Shown here one piece after another: positions 8,341 through 16,629 of a stretch of DNA of 64,000 nt. The stretch's first letter is position 1; each line of letters opens with the position of its first letter. Source of the DNA: Solirubrobacterales bacterium (lineage in GTDB: Bacteria > Actinomycetota > Thermoleophilia > Solirubrobacterales > 70-9); the NCBI GenBank assembly GCA_025450195.1, contig JANWHW010000028.1, positions 124,001 to 188,000 on the forward strand, in the 5' to 3' direction. The notes under the pieces are model-generated. The model saw only the letters and a program-made list of their open reading frames with translations, was not told the origin of the DNA and did not search any database. Made by a program: the position numbers and the translations under genes.

Positions 8341-8346
8341 TACCCT
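8341..8346 (+). promoter_or_regulatory. -10-like hexamer and SD-like run before trpF
   Basis: TACCCT ends 6 nt before the GTG start of trpF and is followed by GGAGGGG, which touches the start codon. A new promoter here would restart transcription of trpFBA after the htrA insertion. The -35 region is not evident. Confidence 0.3.
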
Positions 8347-8352
8347 GGAGGG

Positions 8353-8988
8353 GTGCGGGTGAAGATCTGTGGCATAACGAACATCGACGACGCCGCCGAG
8401 GCGGTGCGGCTTGGCGCCTGGGCAATCGGCCTCGTCCACTACGAGAAGAGCCCACGGCGATGCGAGCCGGCCGATGCCGCGGCGATCGGCGCTGCCTTTC
8501 GCCGTAAGTGCGAGGTGGTGGGGGTATTCGTCAATCCCGAGTTGGAGGAGATCGACAAAGCGGTCGAGAACGCGGGCCTGACGATGGTTCAGCTGAACGG
8601 AGAAGAGGGTCCGTCGTTCTGCGCCGAGACTGCGCGCCGGACTGGAGCCAAGGTGATCAAGGCCATCCACGTCGCCAGTGCCGCCGATGTCCATGCTGCC
8701 GAGGCATTTCGCACCGACTACCACCTGTTCGATCGCCGGGGCGAGGGCCTCTGGGGCGGCACGGGGAAGAGCTTTGACTGGGGCCTGCTGCGAGAGCAAA
8801 GCTCACAAGTCCCTGCGATCGTCGCCGGCGGGCTGCGGCCCGAGAACGTCGCCGAGGCAATCGCCGTCACGCGGCCCTTCGCCGTTGACGTCGCAAGTGG
8901 AGTCGAGGCTGAGCCCGGGCGCAAGGACCACGCTGCGATGACCGCATTCTTCGAGTCGGCTCAGGGGACTAGCGTTCCAATCCAATGA
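8353..8988 (+). CDS. trpF: Phosphoribosylanthranilate isomerase
   Basis: A 211-residue TIM-barrel enzyme isomerising PRA to CdRP. The catalytic Cys is in KICGITN at the N-terminus. [15 protein letters not shown] and VDVASGVE complete the phosphate-binding and active-site signatures. The start is GTG 8353. The stop overlaps the trpB start in ATGA, so trpF and trpB are translationally coupled. Confidence 0.95.
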   Translation: MRVKICGITNIDDAAEAVRLGAWAIGLVHYEKSPRRCEPADAAAIGAAFRRKCEVVGVFVNPELEEIDKAVENAGLTMVQLNGEEGPSFCAETARRTGAKVIKAIHVASAADVHAAEAFRTDYHLFDRRGEGLWGGTGKSFDWGLLREQSSQVPAIVAGGLRPENVAEAIAVTRPFAVDVASGVEAEPGRKDHAAMTAFFESAQGTSVPIQ

Positions 8989-10154
8989 CCGGGACCGTCG
9001 AGGAAAGATTCGGCCCCTATGGAGGCCGCTACGTCCCCGAGACGTTGATCGCTGCCCTCGATGAGCTCACCGCCGCATGGGCAGAGGCCCGCGAGGACGA
9101 GGAGTTCCGCAATCAGCTCGGATCGCTGCATCGCGACTTCATCGGTCGTCCGACGCCGCTTTACCCGGCCGAACGACTCTCTGAGCGGGTTGGCAACACC
9201 GTCTACCTGAAGCGGGAGGACCTCGCCCACACCGGCGCCCACAAGATCAACAACGCGATTGGGCAGGCGCTGCTCACTCAGCGAATGGGCAAGCCGCGGG
9301 TGATCGCCGAGACCGGCGCCGGGCAGCACGGTGTGGCGACCGCGACGGCCTGTGCGCTGTTCGGCTTGGAGTGCGTTGTCTATATGGGAACCGAGGACAT
9401 TCGCCGTCAGGCCCCCAACGTCGAGCGGATGCGCCTGCTGGGAGCGGAGGTAGCGCCGGTTGACGCCGGGGCACGCACCCTGAAGGAGGCGGTCTCCGCC
9501 GCGATCCGCGACTGGGTCGCCAACGTCGAGACGACCCACTACGTGATCGGCTCCGCGGTGGGCCCGGCGCCTTTTCCCGCCCTGGTCCGCGACCTGCAGC
9601 GGGTGATCGGCGACGAGGCGCGCGAACAGGCCCTTGCGACTGAGGGCGCTCTGCCAGCACGGGTGATTGCCTGCGTCGGCGGCGGCTCCAACTCGATCGG
9701 CATCTTCACCCCGTTCATCGAGGACGCCGGAGTCGAGCTGATCGGCATCGAGGCAGCGGGAGAGGGGCTCGACACCGATCGCCACGGAGCATCCCTGGGG
9801 GCAGGGCGAACCGGCGTCCTGCACGGCTCCCTGTCCTCTGTGATCGCCGACGCCGAGGGCCAGATCCTCGAGGCTCACTCGGTCTCTGCCGGCCTCGACT
9901 ACCCGGGCGTCGGCCCAGAGCACGCCCACCTCCGCGATACCGGGCGCGCCACCTACACAGCTGTGACCGACGTTGCGGCGCTTGCCGCTTTCGCCGAGCT
10001 CTCGCGCCTCGAGGGGATCATCCCCGCACTCGAGTCCGCCCACGCCATAGCTTGGCTCTTGGAGAACGGTGGCAGCTCCGGCTACGACATCCTCTGCCTC
10101 TCCGGCCGCGGCGACAAGGACCTCGCCGAGGTGTTGGAGAAGACCAGTGGTTGA
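8985..10154 (+). CDS. trpB: Tryptophan synthase beta chain
   Basis: A 389-residue PLP enzyme condensing indole with serine. The Schiff-base lysine is Lys87 in HTGAHKINN. The phosphate-binding loop GGGSNSIG lies at 232-239, and the catalytic-loop segment [13 protein letters not shown] is present. Length is normal for TrpB1, the form that partners TrpA. Its last 8 nt overlap the predicted start of trpA. Confidence 0.97.
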   Translation: MTGTVEERFGPYGGRYVPETLIAALDELTAAWAEAREDEEFRNQLGSLHRDFIGRPTPLYPAERLSERVGNTVYLKREDLAHTGAHKINNAIGQALLTQRMGKPRVIAETGAGQHGVATATACALFGLECVVYMGTEDIRRQAPNVERMRLLGAEVAPVDAGARTLKEAVSAAIRDWVANVETTHYVIGSAVGPAPFPALVRDLQRVIGDEAREQALATEGALPARVIACVGGGSNSIGIFTPFIEDAGVELIGIEAAGEGLDTDRHGASLGAGRTGVLHGSLSSVIADAEGQILEAHSVSAGLDYPGVGPEHAHLRDTGRATYTAVTDVAALAAFAELSRLEGIIPALESAHAIAWLLENGGSSGYDILCLSGRGDKDLAEVLEKTSG

Positions 10155-11043
10155 CGGTGAACCCGCCGCCCCCGGACGCGGGAGCGAGGGCCAGTCCATA
10201 TCTGTTTCTTCTGGCCTGAGCGGGAGCAGAGGAGGCGGCGGAAATGGTGTTGATCGGATCGCCGGAGCATTTGAGAAGGCCCGGGGCGAGGGGCGGGCGG
10301 CGCTGATGCCCTACATGATGGCCGGCTTCCCCGACCCGGATTCCTCGCTGGCGATCGCCGAGGCCTACGCCGCCAGCGGCGCCGACCTGATCGAGTTGGG
10401 CATCCCCTTTTCGGACCCGCTTGCCGATGGTCCGACGATCCATGCAGCCGCCACGACGGCGCTGGCGGCCGGCGCGACCATGGACACCGCGATGCAGGTC
10501 TGCGAAGCGGTTGCGAACCGGGTGCCGGTGGTGCTGATGGTCTACGCCAACATGGTGCTTGCCAACGGTGGCCCCGCCGAGTTCGCCGCCCGCGCCGCCG
10601 CCGCAGGGGCGGCGGGGGCGATTGTGCCCGACCTGCCGCTAGGAGAGGACGGGGAGGTTCGGAATGGCCTCAGCGATGCCGGGCTCGCACGCGTTCCATT
10701 GCTTGCTCCGACCACGCCAGGGGAGCGCCGCGGACAAATATGCGCCGGGGCCCAGGGCTTCGTCTACGTCGTTTCCACCGTTGGCACGACTGGGGAGCGC
10801 GCGCAGCTTCCAGCCGGCCTCACGGATCTGGTCGCGGCGGTCAAGGCCGAAGCCGAAGTGCCGGTGGCGGTTGGGTTTGGGATCGGGACCCCCGAACAGG
10901 CCGCGCATGTAGGAGGCATTGCCGATGGGGTCATCATCGGCAGTCGACTTGTGCGGGCGGCGGGCGAGGCCGGGTCGGCCGAAGCAGCCGCTGCGGCGGT
11001 TGGCGCCTTCCTTAACGAGACGCGCGTCGCCCTCGCTGGATAA
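10147..11043 (+). CDS. trpA: Tryptophan synthase alpha chain with N-terminal extension
   Basis: The family fold starts at about residue 37 ([15 protein letters not shown]) and continues with [24 protein letters not shown], the conserved catalytic Glu and Asp region, and [10 protein letters not shown]. TrpA cleaves indole-3-glycerol phosphate and channels indole to TrpB. No ATG, GTG or TTG occurs in frame directly before the fold. The nearest is GTG 10147, overlapping the trpB stop, giving 298 residues against about 265 usual. The extra Gly/Ser-rich stretch is encoded by a copy of a dispersed repeat, so it is probably an insertion. A non-standard start closer to the fold cannot be excluded. 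Confidence 0.93.
   Translation: MVDGEPAAPGRGSEGQSISVSSGLSGSRGGGGNGVDRIAGAFEKARGEGRAALMPYMMAGFPDPDSSLAIAEAYAASGADLIELGIPFSDPLADGPTIHAAATTALAAGATMDTAMQVCEAVANRVPVVLMVYANMVLANGGPAEFAARAAAAGAAGAIVPDLPLGEDGEVRNGLSDAGLARVPLLAPTTPGERRGQICAGAQGFVYVVSTVGTTGERAQLPAGLTDLVAAVKAEAEVPVAVGFGIGTPEQAAHVGGIADGVIIGSRLVRAAGEAGSAEAAAAAVGAFLNETRVALAG
10168..10230 (+). repeat. Dispersed gene-end repeat, copy A
   Basis: This segment begins with a 21-nt match (20 of 21) to 1446-1466. It continues with CATATCTGTTTCTTCTGG and CGGGAGC, resembling 25414-25424 and neighbours. It is read in frame at the start of trpA and yields a Gly/Ser-rich extension not found in typical TrpA. Confidence 0.55.
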
Positions 11044-11056
11044 GCTCCGAGGCGCA

Positions 11057-11215
11057 ATGGGACTGGTCGTGACCTTCTTTCTGGCCCTCGCGGCGATGAC
11101 GATTTCCTACGCGCTCGGGCAGGGCGGGCCGGTCGCCGGTCTCGTCTTCCTGACGGTGCTTTTCATCGGCGCCGCCGCACGCGTCGCGCAGCAGACCCTC
11201 AAGCCCGGCGACTAG
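11057..11215 (+). CDS. Small two-helix membrane protein, function unknown
   Basis: An ATG at 11057 opens a 52-residue frame rich in hydrophobic residues, with two likely transmembrane helices (about residues 2-20 and 25-43) and a short basic/polar C-terminus RVAQQTLKPGD. It starts 13 nt after trpA, so it is likely at the end of the operon. No recognised family. A pair of hairpins follows its stop. Support is coding-like hydrophobic pattern and position only. Confidence 0.55.
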   Translation: MGLVVTFFLALAAMTISYALGQGGPVAGLVFLTVLFIGAAARVAQQTLKPGD

Positions 11216-11266
11216 AGAGACCAGCCGCTCTCTCGCCTAGCTGCGGGCTTAGAACCTCAAGCCCGC
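11215..11266. terminator. Two hairpins between convergent genes
   Basis: GAGAGA/TCTCTC (11215-11234, loop of 8) and GCGGGCTT/AAGCCCGC (11243-11266, loop of 8) are perfect inverted repeats between the small membrane gene and the convergent methyltransferase. The second overlaps the methyltransferase stop codon at 11257-11259. They are placed to end transcription from both sides, although neither has a long U-tract. Confidence 0.6.
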
Positions 11267-12075
11267 GTCGCGATCACCTCTAGGTACTCGGCCTCGAGCA
11301 CGAGCGCGCGGTCGCCGGCAGTGTTCGCTGCCTCAAGGAACGCTTGCAGGTCATCGGTGAGCGCCTGTTCGCCCTCAGGGCCGACCCGTTCGTAGGCCGT
11401 CTGGGTCGGGCCGAAGTAGGTACGGAAGAACTCGATGTAGTGGTCGGCGGAGCGGAATGGCTGGCGTGAGATGCGACGCTCGACCCGCAAGTCCGCGATC
11501 CCGTCGCCAAACAGCTCCCGCAGGCGCTCTTCGGTGCCCCACAGCAGGGGCGAGTCGACTCCGGGCGGCGGCGGCGCGTGCTTGGCTATCGTCTTGAACA
11601 TCTTGCCGACGGCGCCGTCGGGGGTCCAGTTACCCATCCCGATCCGGCCGCCGGGCTTGACCACCCGCAGCAGCTCCGATGCCGCCTTTGGCTGGTCGGG
11701 GGCGAACATCGCGCCAAAGATCGACATCGCGACGTCGAAGCTCGCGTCCTCGAAGGGGAGATCCTGGGCGTCGGCCTCAACGAACTCGACCTCCAGCCGC
11801 TCGGCGGCGGCACGCTCGCGGCCGCGCTCGAGCAGGGCGGGAACGTAGTCGGCGCCCACCGTGCCACCCCAGGTCCGCCGTGCCGCCGAGATTGCGCCGT
11901 TGCCGCTGCCGCAGGCGACGTCTAGCACGCGCTCGCCCGGGATCAGCTCGAGCGCCTCGGCGAGGTTCTCGCTGGCGTTGTAGACGATGCCGGCGACCAT
12001 CGCGAAATCGCCTTTCGACCAGATCTGCTGCTGGACCTGGGTTACCGCCGCCAGATCCGGGGATGCGTCGTTCAT
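11257..12075 (-). CDS. Class I SAM-dependent methyltransferase
   Basis: A 272-residue methyltransferase of the UbiE/Methyltransf_11 type. The SAM-binding glycine loop reads VLDVACGSGNGA (about residues 49-60), followed by FVEADAQDLPFEDASFD, the typical post-II motif, and GRIGMGNWTPDG. The substrate cannot be told. It is a single gene on the minus strand, with a strong Shine-Dalgarno AAGGAGG (12082-12088) 6 nt before its ATG, unusual among the mostly SD-poor genes here. It diverges from pfkA. Confidence 0.85.
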   Translation of the reverse strand: MNDASPDLAAVTQVQQQIWSKGDFAMVAGIVYNASENLAEALELIPGERVLDVACGSGNGAISAARRTWGGTVGADYVPALLERGRERAAAERLEVEFVEADAQDLPFEDASFDVAMSIFGAMFAPDQPKAASELLRVVKPGGRIGMGNWTPDGAVGKMFKTIAKHAPPPPGVDSPLLWGTEERLRELFGDGIADLRVERRISRQPFRSADHYIEFFRTYFGPTQTAYERVGPEGEQALTDDLQAFLEAANTAGDRALVLEAEYLEVIATRA

Positions 12076-12081
12076 CTCTGT

Positions 12082-12088
12082 CCTCCTT
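12082..12088 (-). promoter_or_regulatory. Strong Shine-Dalgarno of the methyltransferase gene
   Basis: AAGGAGG on the minus strand lies 6 nt before the ATG at 12075. It is one of the few canonical ribosome binding sites in the window and fixes the start. Confidence 0.8.
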
Positions 12089-12133
12089 GGGGGTTAGCTC
12101 GAAACTACCGTGTCGTGCGCGCCGCCGAGTGCC

Positions 12134-12139
12134 TAAAGT
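12134..12139 (+). promoter_or_regulatory. -10 hexamer of pfkA, probable leaderless start
   Basis: TAAAGT lies 6 nt upstream of the pfkA ATG in the divergent gap with the methyltransferase. No SD sequence follows. The spacing would place transcription start at or next to the start codon. Confidence 0.45.
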
Positions 12140-12145
12140 GAGCCG

Positions 12146-13174
12146 ATGCGTATCGGCGTGCTCACCGGTGGCGGCGACTGTCCGGGCTTGAACGCGGTGA
12201 TCCGGGCGATCGTTCGCAAGGGGGTCGAACATTTCGGCCACGAGTTCGTTGGCTATCGCGACGGTTGGCGTGGCCCACTGGAGGGCGACGGCGCCCCGCT
12301 CGGCGTTCCCGAGGTGCGCGGCATCCTGCCCCGCGGCGGGACGATCCTCGGCGCCTCGCGGACCAATCCCTTCAAGGAAGACGATGGGGCGGCGCGGATC
12401 GCCGAGAATCTGTCCGCGGCTGGAGTCGACAGCCTGATCGCGATCGGTGGTGAGGACACGCTCGGAGCTGCGGCTCGCCTACACGACGAGCACGGCATAC
12501 CGATCGTCGGGGTGCCGAAGACGATCGACAACGACCTCAGCGCCACCGATTACACCTTTGGCTTCGACACGGCGGTCAACATCGCGATGGAGGCGATCGA
12601 CCGTCTCCACACCACCGCCGGCAGCCATCACCGCGTGCTGATTGCCGAGGTGATGGGACGCCATGCGGGCTGGATCGCCTTTCACGCCGGCCTCGCCGGT
12701 GGCGCCAATGTGATCCTCATCCCCGAGCAGCCGTTCGACATCGAGCGAGTTTGCGAGCTCGTCGGTCGTCGCTATGACGCCCATTTCGCACCGATCGTCG
12801 TTGTCTCCGAGGGTGCCCAGCCGGTTGGCGGCCTGCCCGAGGTCCAGGACGAGAAGCTGGACGCTTTCGGGCACGTCCGCCTCGGCGGCATCGCTCACTG
12901 GCTGGAGGGCGAGATCGAGAGTCGCACCGGGAAGGAGGCCCGGGCAACCGTGCTTGGGCACGTGCAGCGGGGAGGTACCCCGACCGCCTTCGACCGGGTG
13001 CTGGCAACTCGCTTCGGCCTGCACGCGATCGATGCGGTCGATGCGAAACGCTGGGGGACGATGACGGCCTTGCGTGGCACCGAGATCCAGCTGGTCGAGC
13101 TGACCGAGGCGACGGCGGAGCTGAAGACCGTCCCCGAATCTCTCTACCAAGAGGCAGAGGTCTTCTTTGGCTAG
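12146..13174 (+). CDS. pfkA: 6-phosphofructokinase, predicted pyrophosphate-dependent
   Basis: A 342-residue phosphofructokinase. Substrate motifs are GGDCPGLN near the N-terminus, PKTIDNDL, the fructose-6-phosphate segment MGRHAGWIA and the late GHVQRGGTPTAFDR. Two positions decide the phosphate donor. Asp104 in IGGEDTLG and Lys125 in PKTIDND replace the glycines of ATP enzymes. This is the pattern of PPi-dependent enzymes such as that of Amycolatopsis. Therefore the reaction is probably reversible and PPi-driven (family knowledge; activity not shown). The next gene overlaps its end by 8 nt. Confidence 0.9.
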   Translation: MRIGVLTGGGDCPGLNAVIRAIVRKGVEHFGHEFVGYRDGWRGPLEGDGAPLGVPEVRGILPRGGTILGASRTNPFKEDDGAARIAENLSAAGVDSLIAIGGEDTLGAAARLHDEHGIPIVGVPKTIDNDLSATDYTFGFDTAVNIAMEAIDRLHTTAGSHHRVLIAEVMGRHAGWIAFHAGLAGGANVILIPEQPFDIERVCELVGRRYDAHFAPIVVVSEGAQPVGGLPEVQDEKLDAFGHVRLGGIAHWLEGEIESRTGKEARATVLGHVQRGGTPTAFDRVLATRFGLHAIDAVDAKRWGTMTALRGTEIQLVELTEATAELKTVPESLYQEAEVFFG

Positions 13175-13631
13175 GAAGGTCGCGGCAGCGCTTGCCTGCG
13201 GGGTGCTCGTACTGGCGGCGGGCTGTGGAGAGGACGAAGGGGTGGGGGAGGGAGCCACCGCGACGATCTACGCGGGGGTCGCCTACTGCCACCTGGCCAG
13301 CCGCGCTCTTGAGAACGAAGGCGGACGCGTCGGCTCGCTCCGAGTTCAGATCCACTGCCTGCCTTCGACCGAGAAGGCCGGCGTCTATGACCTCGCTCAG
13401 ATTGGCGCCAACGCTCGGCGGGCGACCGAGGACTCCACCACGGTGGCCTACATCGGCGAACCCGAGCCCCACGCCACACGCTTCTCGGAAACGATTCTCG
13501 AAGAAGCGGGAATCGCCCAGCTGTCGGACATGAACGGCTCCCAGGCGATGCACAAGATCCTCGATGCCATCCGTCAAGCCGATACGAGCTCAGACAGCCT
13601 CCGCGAATCGGTTCGCGACGAGCTGCAGTAA
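13167..13631 (+). CDS. Putative lipoprotein related to periplasmic binding proteins
   Basis: A 154-residue protein with a basic N-terminus, hydrophobic core and lipobox LAAGC (Cys20), so it is likely an exported lipoprotein. The mature part contains VAYIGEPEPHATRFSETILEEAGIAQLSDMN, resembling the first lobe of type I periplasmic amino-acid-binding proteins (family resemblance recognised by eye). At this length it lacks the second lobe and cannot be a complete binding protein. The start TTG 13167 overlaps pfkA. Function unknown. Confidence 0.65.
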   Translation: MARKVAAALACGVLVLAAGCGEDEGVGEGATATIYAGVAYCHLASRALENEGGRVGSLRVQIHCLPSTEKAGVYDLAQIGANARRATEDSTTVAYIGEPEPHATRFSETILEEAGIAQLSDMNGSQAMHKILDAIRQADTSSDSLRESVRDELQ

Positions 13632-13635
13632 ATCG

Positions 13636-14541
13636 TCAGAGCAGGTCGGCGAGTGCCTCATCGAGCTGCGGGTAGCGGAACTCGTAGCCGAGATCCTGCG
13701 CTCGCCTAGGCAAGACCCTCTGTCCACCGCGGAGAACCCTCCCGAACTCTTTGCCGTACATCAGGTCCAGTGTGACTCCAGGCACCGGCACCACAGCCGG
13801 CCGGCCCAACACCTTGCCGAGCGCCTTCGAGAAGGCCCTGTTGGTAACCGGGTTGGGCGCCGTCGAGTTGACCACACCGCTTACGTTGTCGTTGTCGACC
13901 GCCCAGAGCAGGATTCCAACCTCGTCGGCGACGTGGATCCAGGAGACGTACTGCGCGCCGCCTGCGAGCGGACCGCCGACGCCCAGCTTGAACGGTGTCA
14001 GCAGTGCGGCGAGGAAGCCGCCGGTTGGGTCGAGCACGTGGCCGGTGCGGACGATGACGAGACGTACGCCCGTCCCTTTCGCCTCCTGCGCTGCTTTCTC
14101 CCACTCGCGCACGACCTCCGCGTCGAACCCCTCTCCGGGGTCGCTCGACTCGTCGACGAGCGCCTCGCCGCGGTCGCCGTAGAAGCCGATCGCCGACTGG
14201 TTGACCAGGACTCGCGGCTTGTCCTCGAGGCCAGCGATCGTGCCGATCAGGTTGTGCGTGCCGGTGCGGCGGCTCTCCATGATCCGACGCTTGGCCTCGT
14301 CGGTCCAGCGCTGGTTGATCTTCTCGCCGAGCAGGTTGACGACGGCGTCGACGCCGTCGAAGGCCTCGGCGGGCGGCCGTTCGAGGGCCGGCTCCCAGGC
14401 GTGCCAGTTGACGCTGGGATTGGTCCGGCGCGCCCGCTTCGGGTCGCGCGTCAGGCCGACGACGGTGTCGCCTCGGACCAGCAGCGAGTCGCAGAGAGCC
14501 GACCCGATGAAACCGCTGGCTCCGGTGACGAGCACTCGCAC
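13636..14541 (-). CDS. NAD(P)-binding epimerase, YfcH/SDR39U1 family
   Basis: A 301-residue extended short-chain dehydrogenase of the TIGR01777 type. The N-terminal VLVTGASGFIGSAL is the cofactor loop. NLLGEKINQRWTDEAKRRIMESR and QSAIGFYGDRG are signatures of this family, whose substrate is unknown. It lies 4 nt behind the malic enzyme gene on the same strand. The frame is open further upstream, but GTG 14541 gives the correct N-terminus. Confidence 0.9.
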   Translation of the reverse strand: MRVLVTGASGFIGSALCDSLLVRGDTVVGLTRDPKRARRTNPSVNWHAWEPALERPPAEAFDGVDAVVNLLGEKINQRWTDEAKRRIMESRRTGTHNLIGTIAGLEDKPRVLVNQSAIGFYGDRGEALVDESSDPGEGFDAEVVREWEKAAQEAKGTGVRLVIVRTGHVLDPTGGFLAALLTPFKLGVGGPLAGGAQYVSWIHVADEVGILLWAVDNDNVSGVVNSTAPNPVTNRAFSKALGKVLGRPAVVPVPGVTLDLMYGKEFGRVLRGGQRVLPRRAQDLGYEFRYPQLDEALADLL

Positions 14542-14545
14542 GGCG

Positions 14546-16003
<1,458 letters not shown>

Positions 16004-16145
16004 GGATCGCACCCCGCTCCTTCGCGGGGAATCGGATATGCACGCTTCACTTGTGGAGCGCTTCGGGCCATGGGCGGCTATCGAATCAGATTCGGACCCC
16101 GAGGCTAGGCACGGGTCGCCCCGTTGCTTCGCCACGTTACTTGGC

Positions 16146-16250
16146 CTGCAAGGGTTCAACCTGTCGATGGACGCCAAAGCAGCGGGTACGGTGAAGTTGA
16201 AGCTGAAAGCCACCGGAAAAGCAAAGAAAGGGCTCGAGGATGGCCTTTGA
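16146..16250 (+). pseudogene. Possible remnant of a secreted repeat-protein gene
   Basis: In the gap between the divergent malic enzyme and TfoX genes, one frame encodes AAGTVKLKLKATGKAKKGL before a stop at 16248-16250. Lysine-rich segments of this kind are common near the C-termini of secreted beta-sandwich proteins in related actinobacteria (from memory). No start, signal peptide or further domain is present. It overlaps the first codons of the TfoX-like gene in another frame. It may be a relic or chance. Confidence 0.25.
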
Positions 16251-16578
16251 CGAAGCGCTTGCCGGCCGTGTCCGCGACTGCCTGTCAGCTCGCTCTGAAC
16301 TGACTGAGCGGAAGATGTTCGGCGGGGTTGCTTTCATGATCGGCGGCAACATGGCGGTTGGGGTGATCGGCGACGATCTGATGGTCCGCCTCGATCCCGC
16401 CGACGCCGAGCAGGCCCTATCCGAGCCTCACACCCGGCCAATGGACTTCACAGGCCGCCCAATGAAGGGCATGATCTTTGTCGACTCGGTTGGCACCGCC
16501 GCCGCCGAGGACCTTGCCGGCTGGGTCGACGCCGGAGCTGACTTCGCCGCATCTCTGCCGTCAAAGTCGAAGTCCTAG
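16240..16578 (+). CDS. TfoX N-terminal domain protein
   Basis: A 112-residue single-domain protein. RKMFGGVAFMIGGNMAVGV and the later RPMDFTGRPMKGMIFVD match the TfoX/Sxy N-terminal domain. In gammaproteobacteria TfoX controls competence genes, but stand-alone N-domain proteins like this are widespread and of unknown role. ATG start, no clear SD. It precedes polA by 51 nt. Confidence 0.85.
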   Translation: MAFDEALAGRVRDCLSARSELTERKMFGGVAFMIGGNMAVGVIGDDLMVRLDPADAEQALSEPHTRPMDFTGRPMKGMIFVDSVGTAAAEDLAGWVDAGADFAASLPSKSKS

Positions 16579-16615
16579 TCCCATCCAGCTCTGACGTGAC
16601 GCCTTCCTCGCCTCG

Positions 16616-16621
16616 TAGAGT
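16616..16621 (+). promoter_or_regulatory. -10 hexamer of polA
   Basis: TAGAGT lies 8 nt before the polA ATG with no SD between them, fitting a leaderless transcript. CTGACG at 16591-16596 could be a weak -35. Confidence 0.45.
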
Positions 16622-16629
16622 GAAGCTCG

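Noticed and set aside
12146..13174. ATP-dependent phosphofructokinase
   Set aside because: Both donor-specific positions (Asp104, Lys125) are of the PPi type; the ATP form would have Gly at each.
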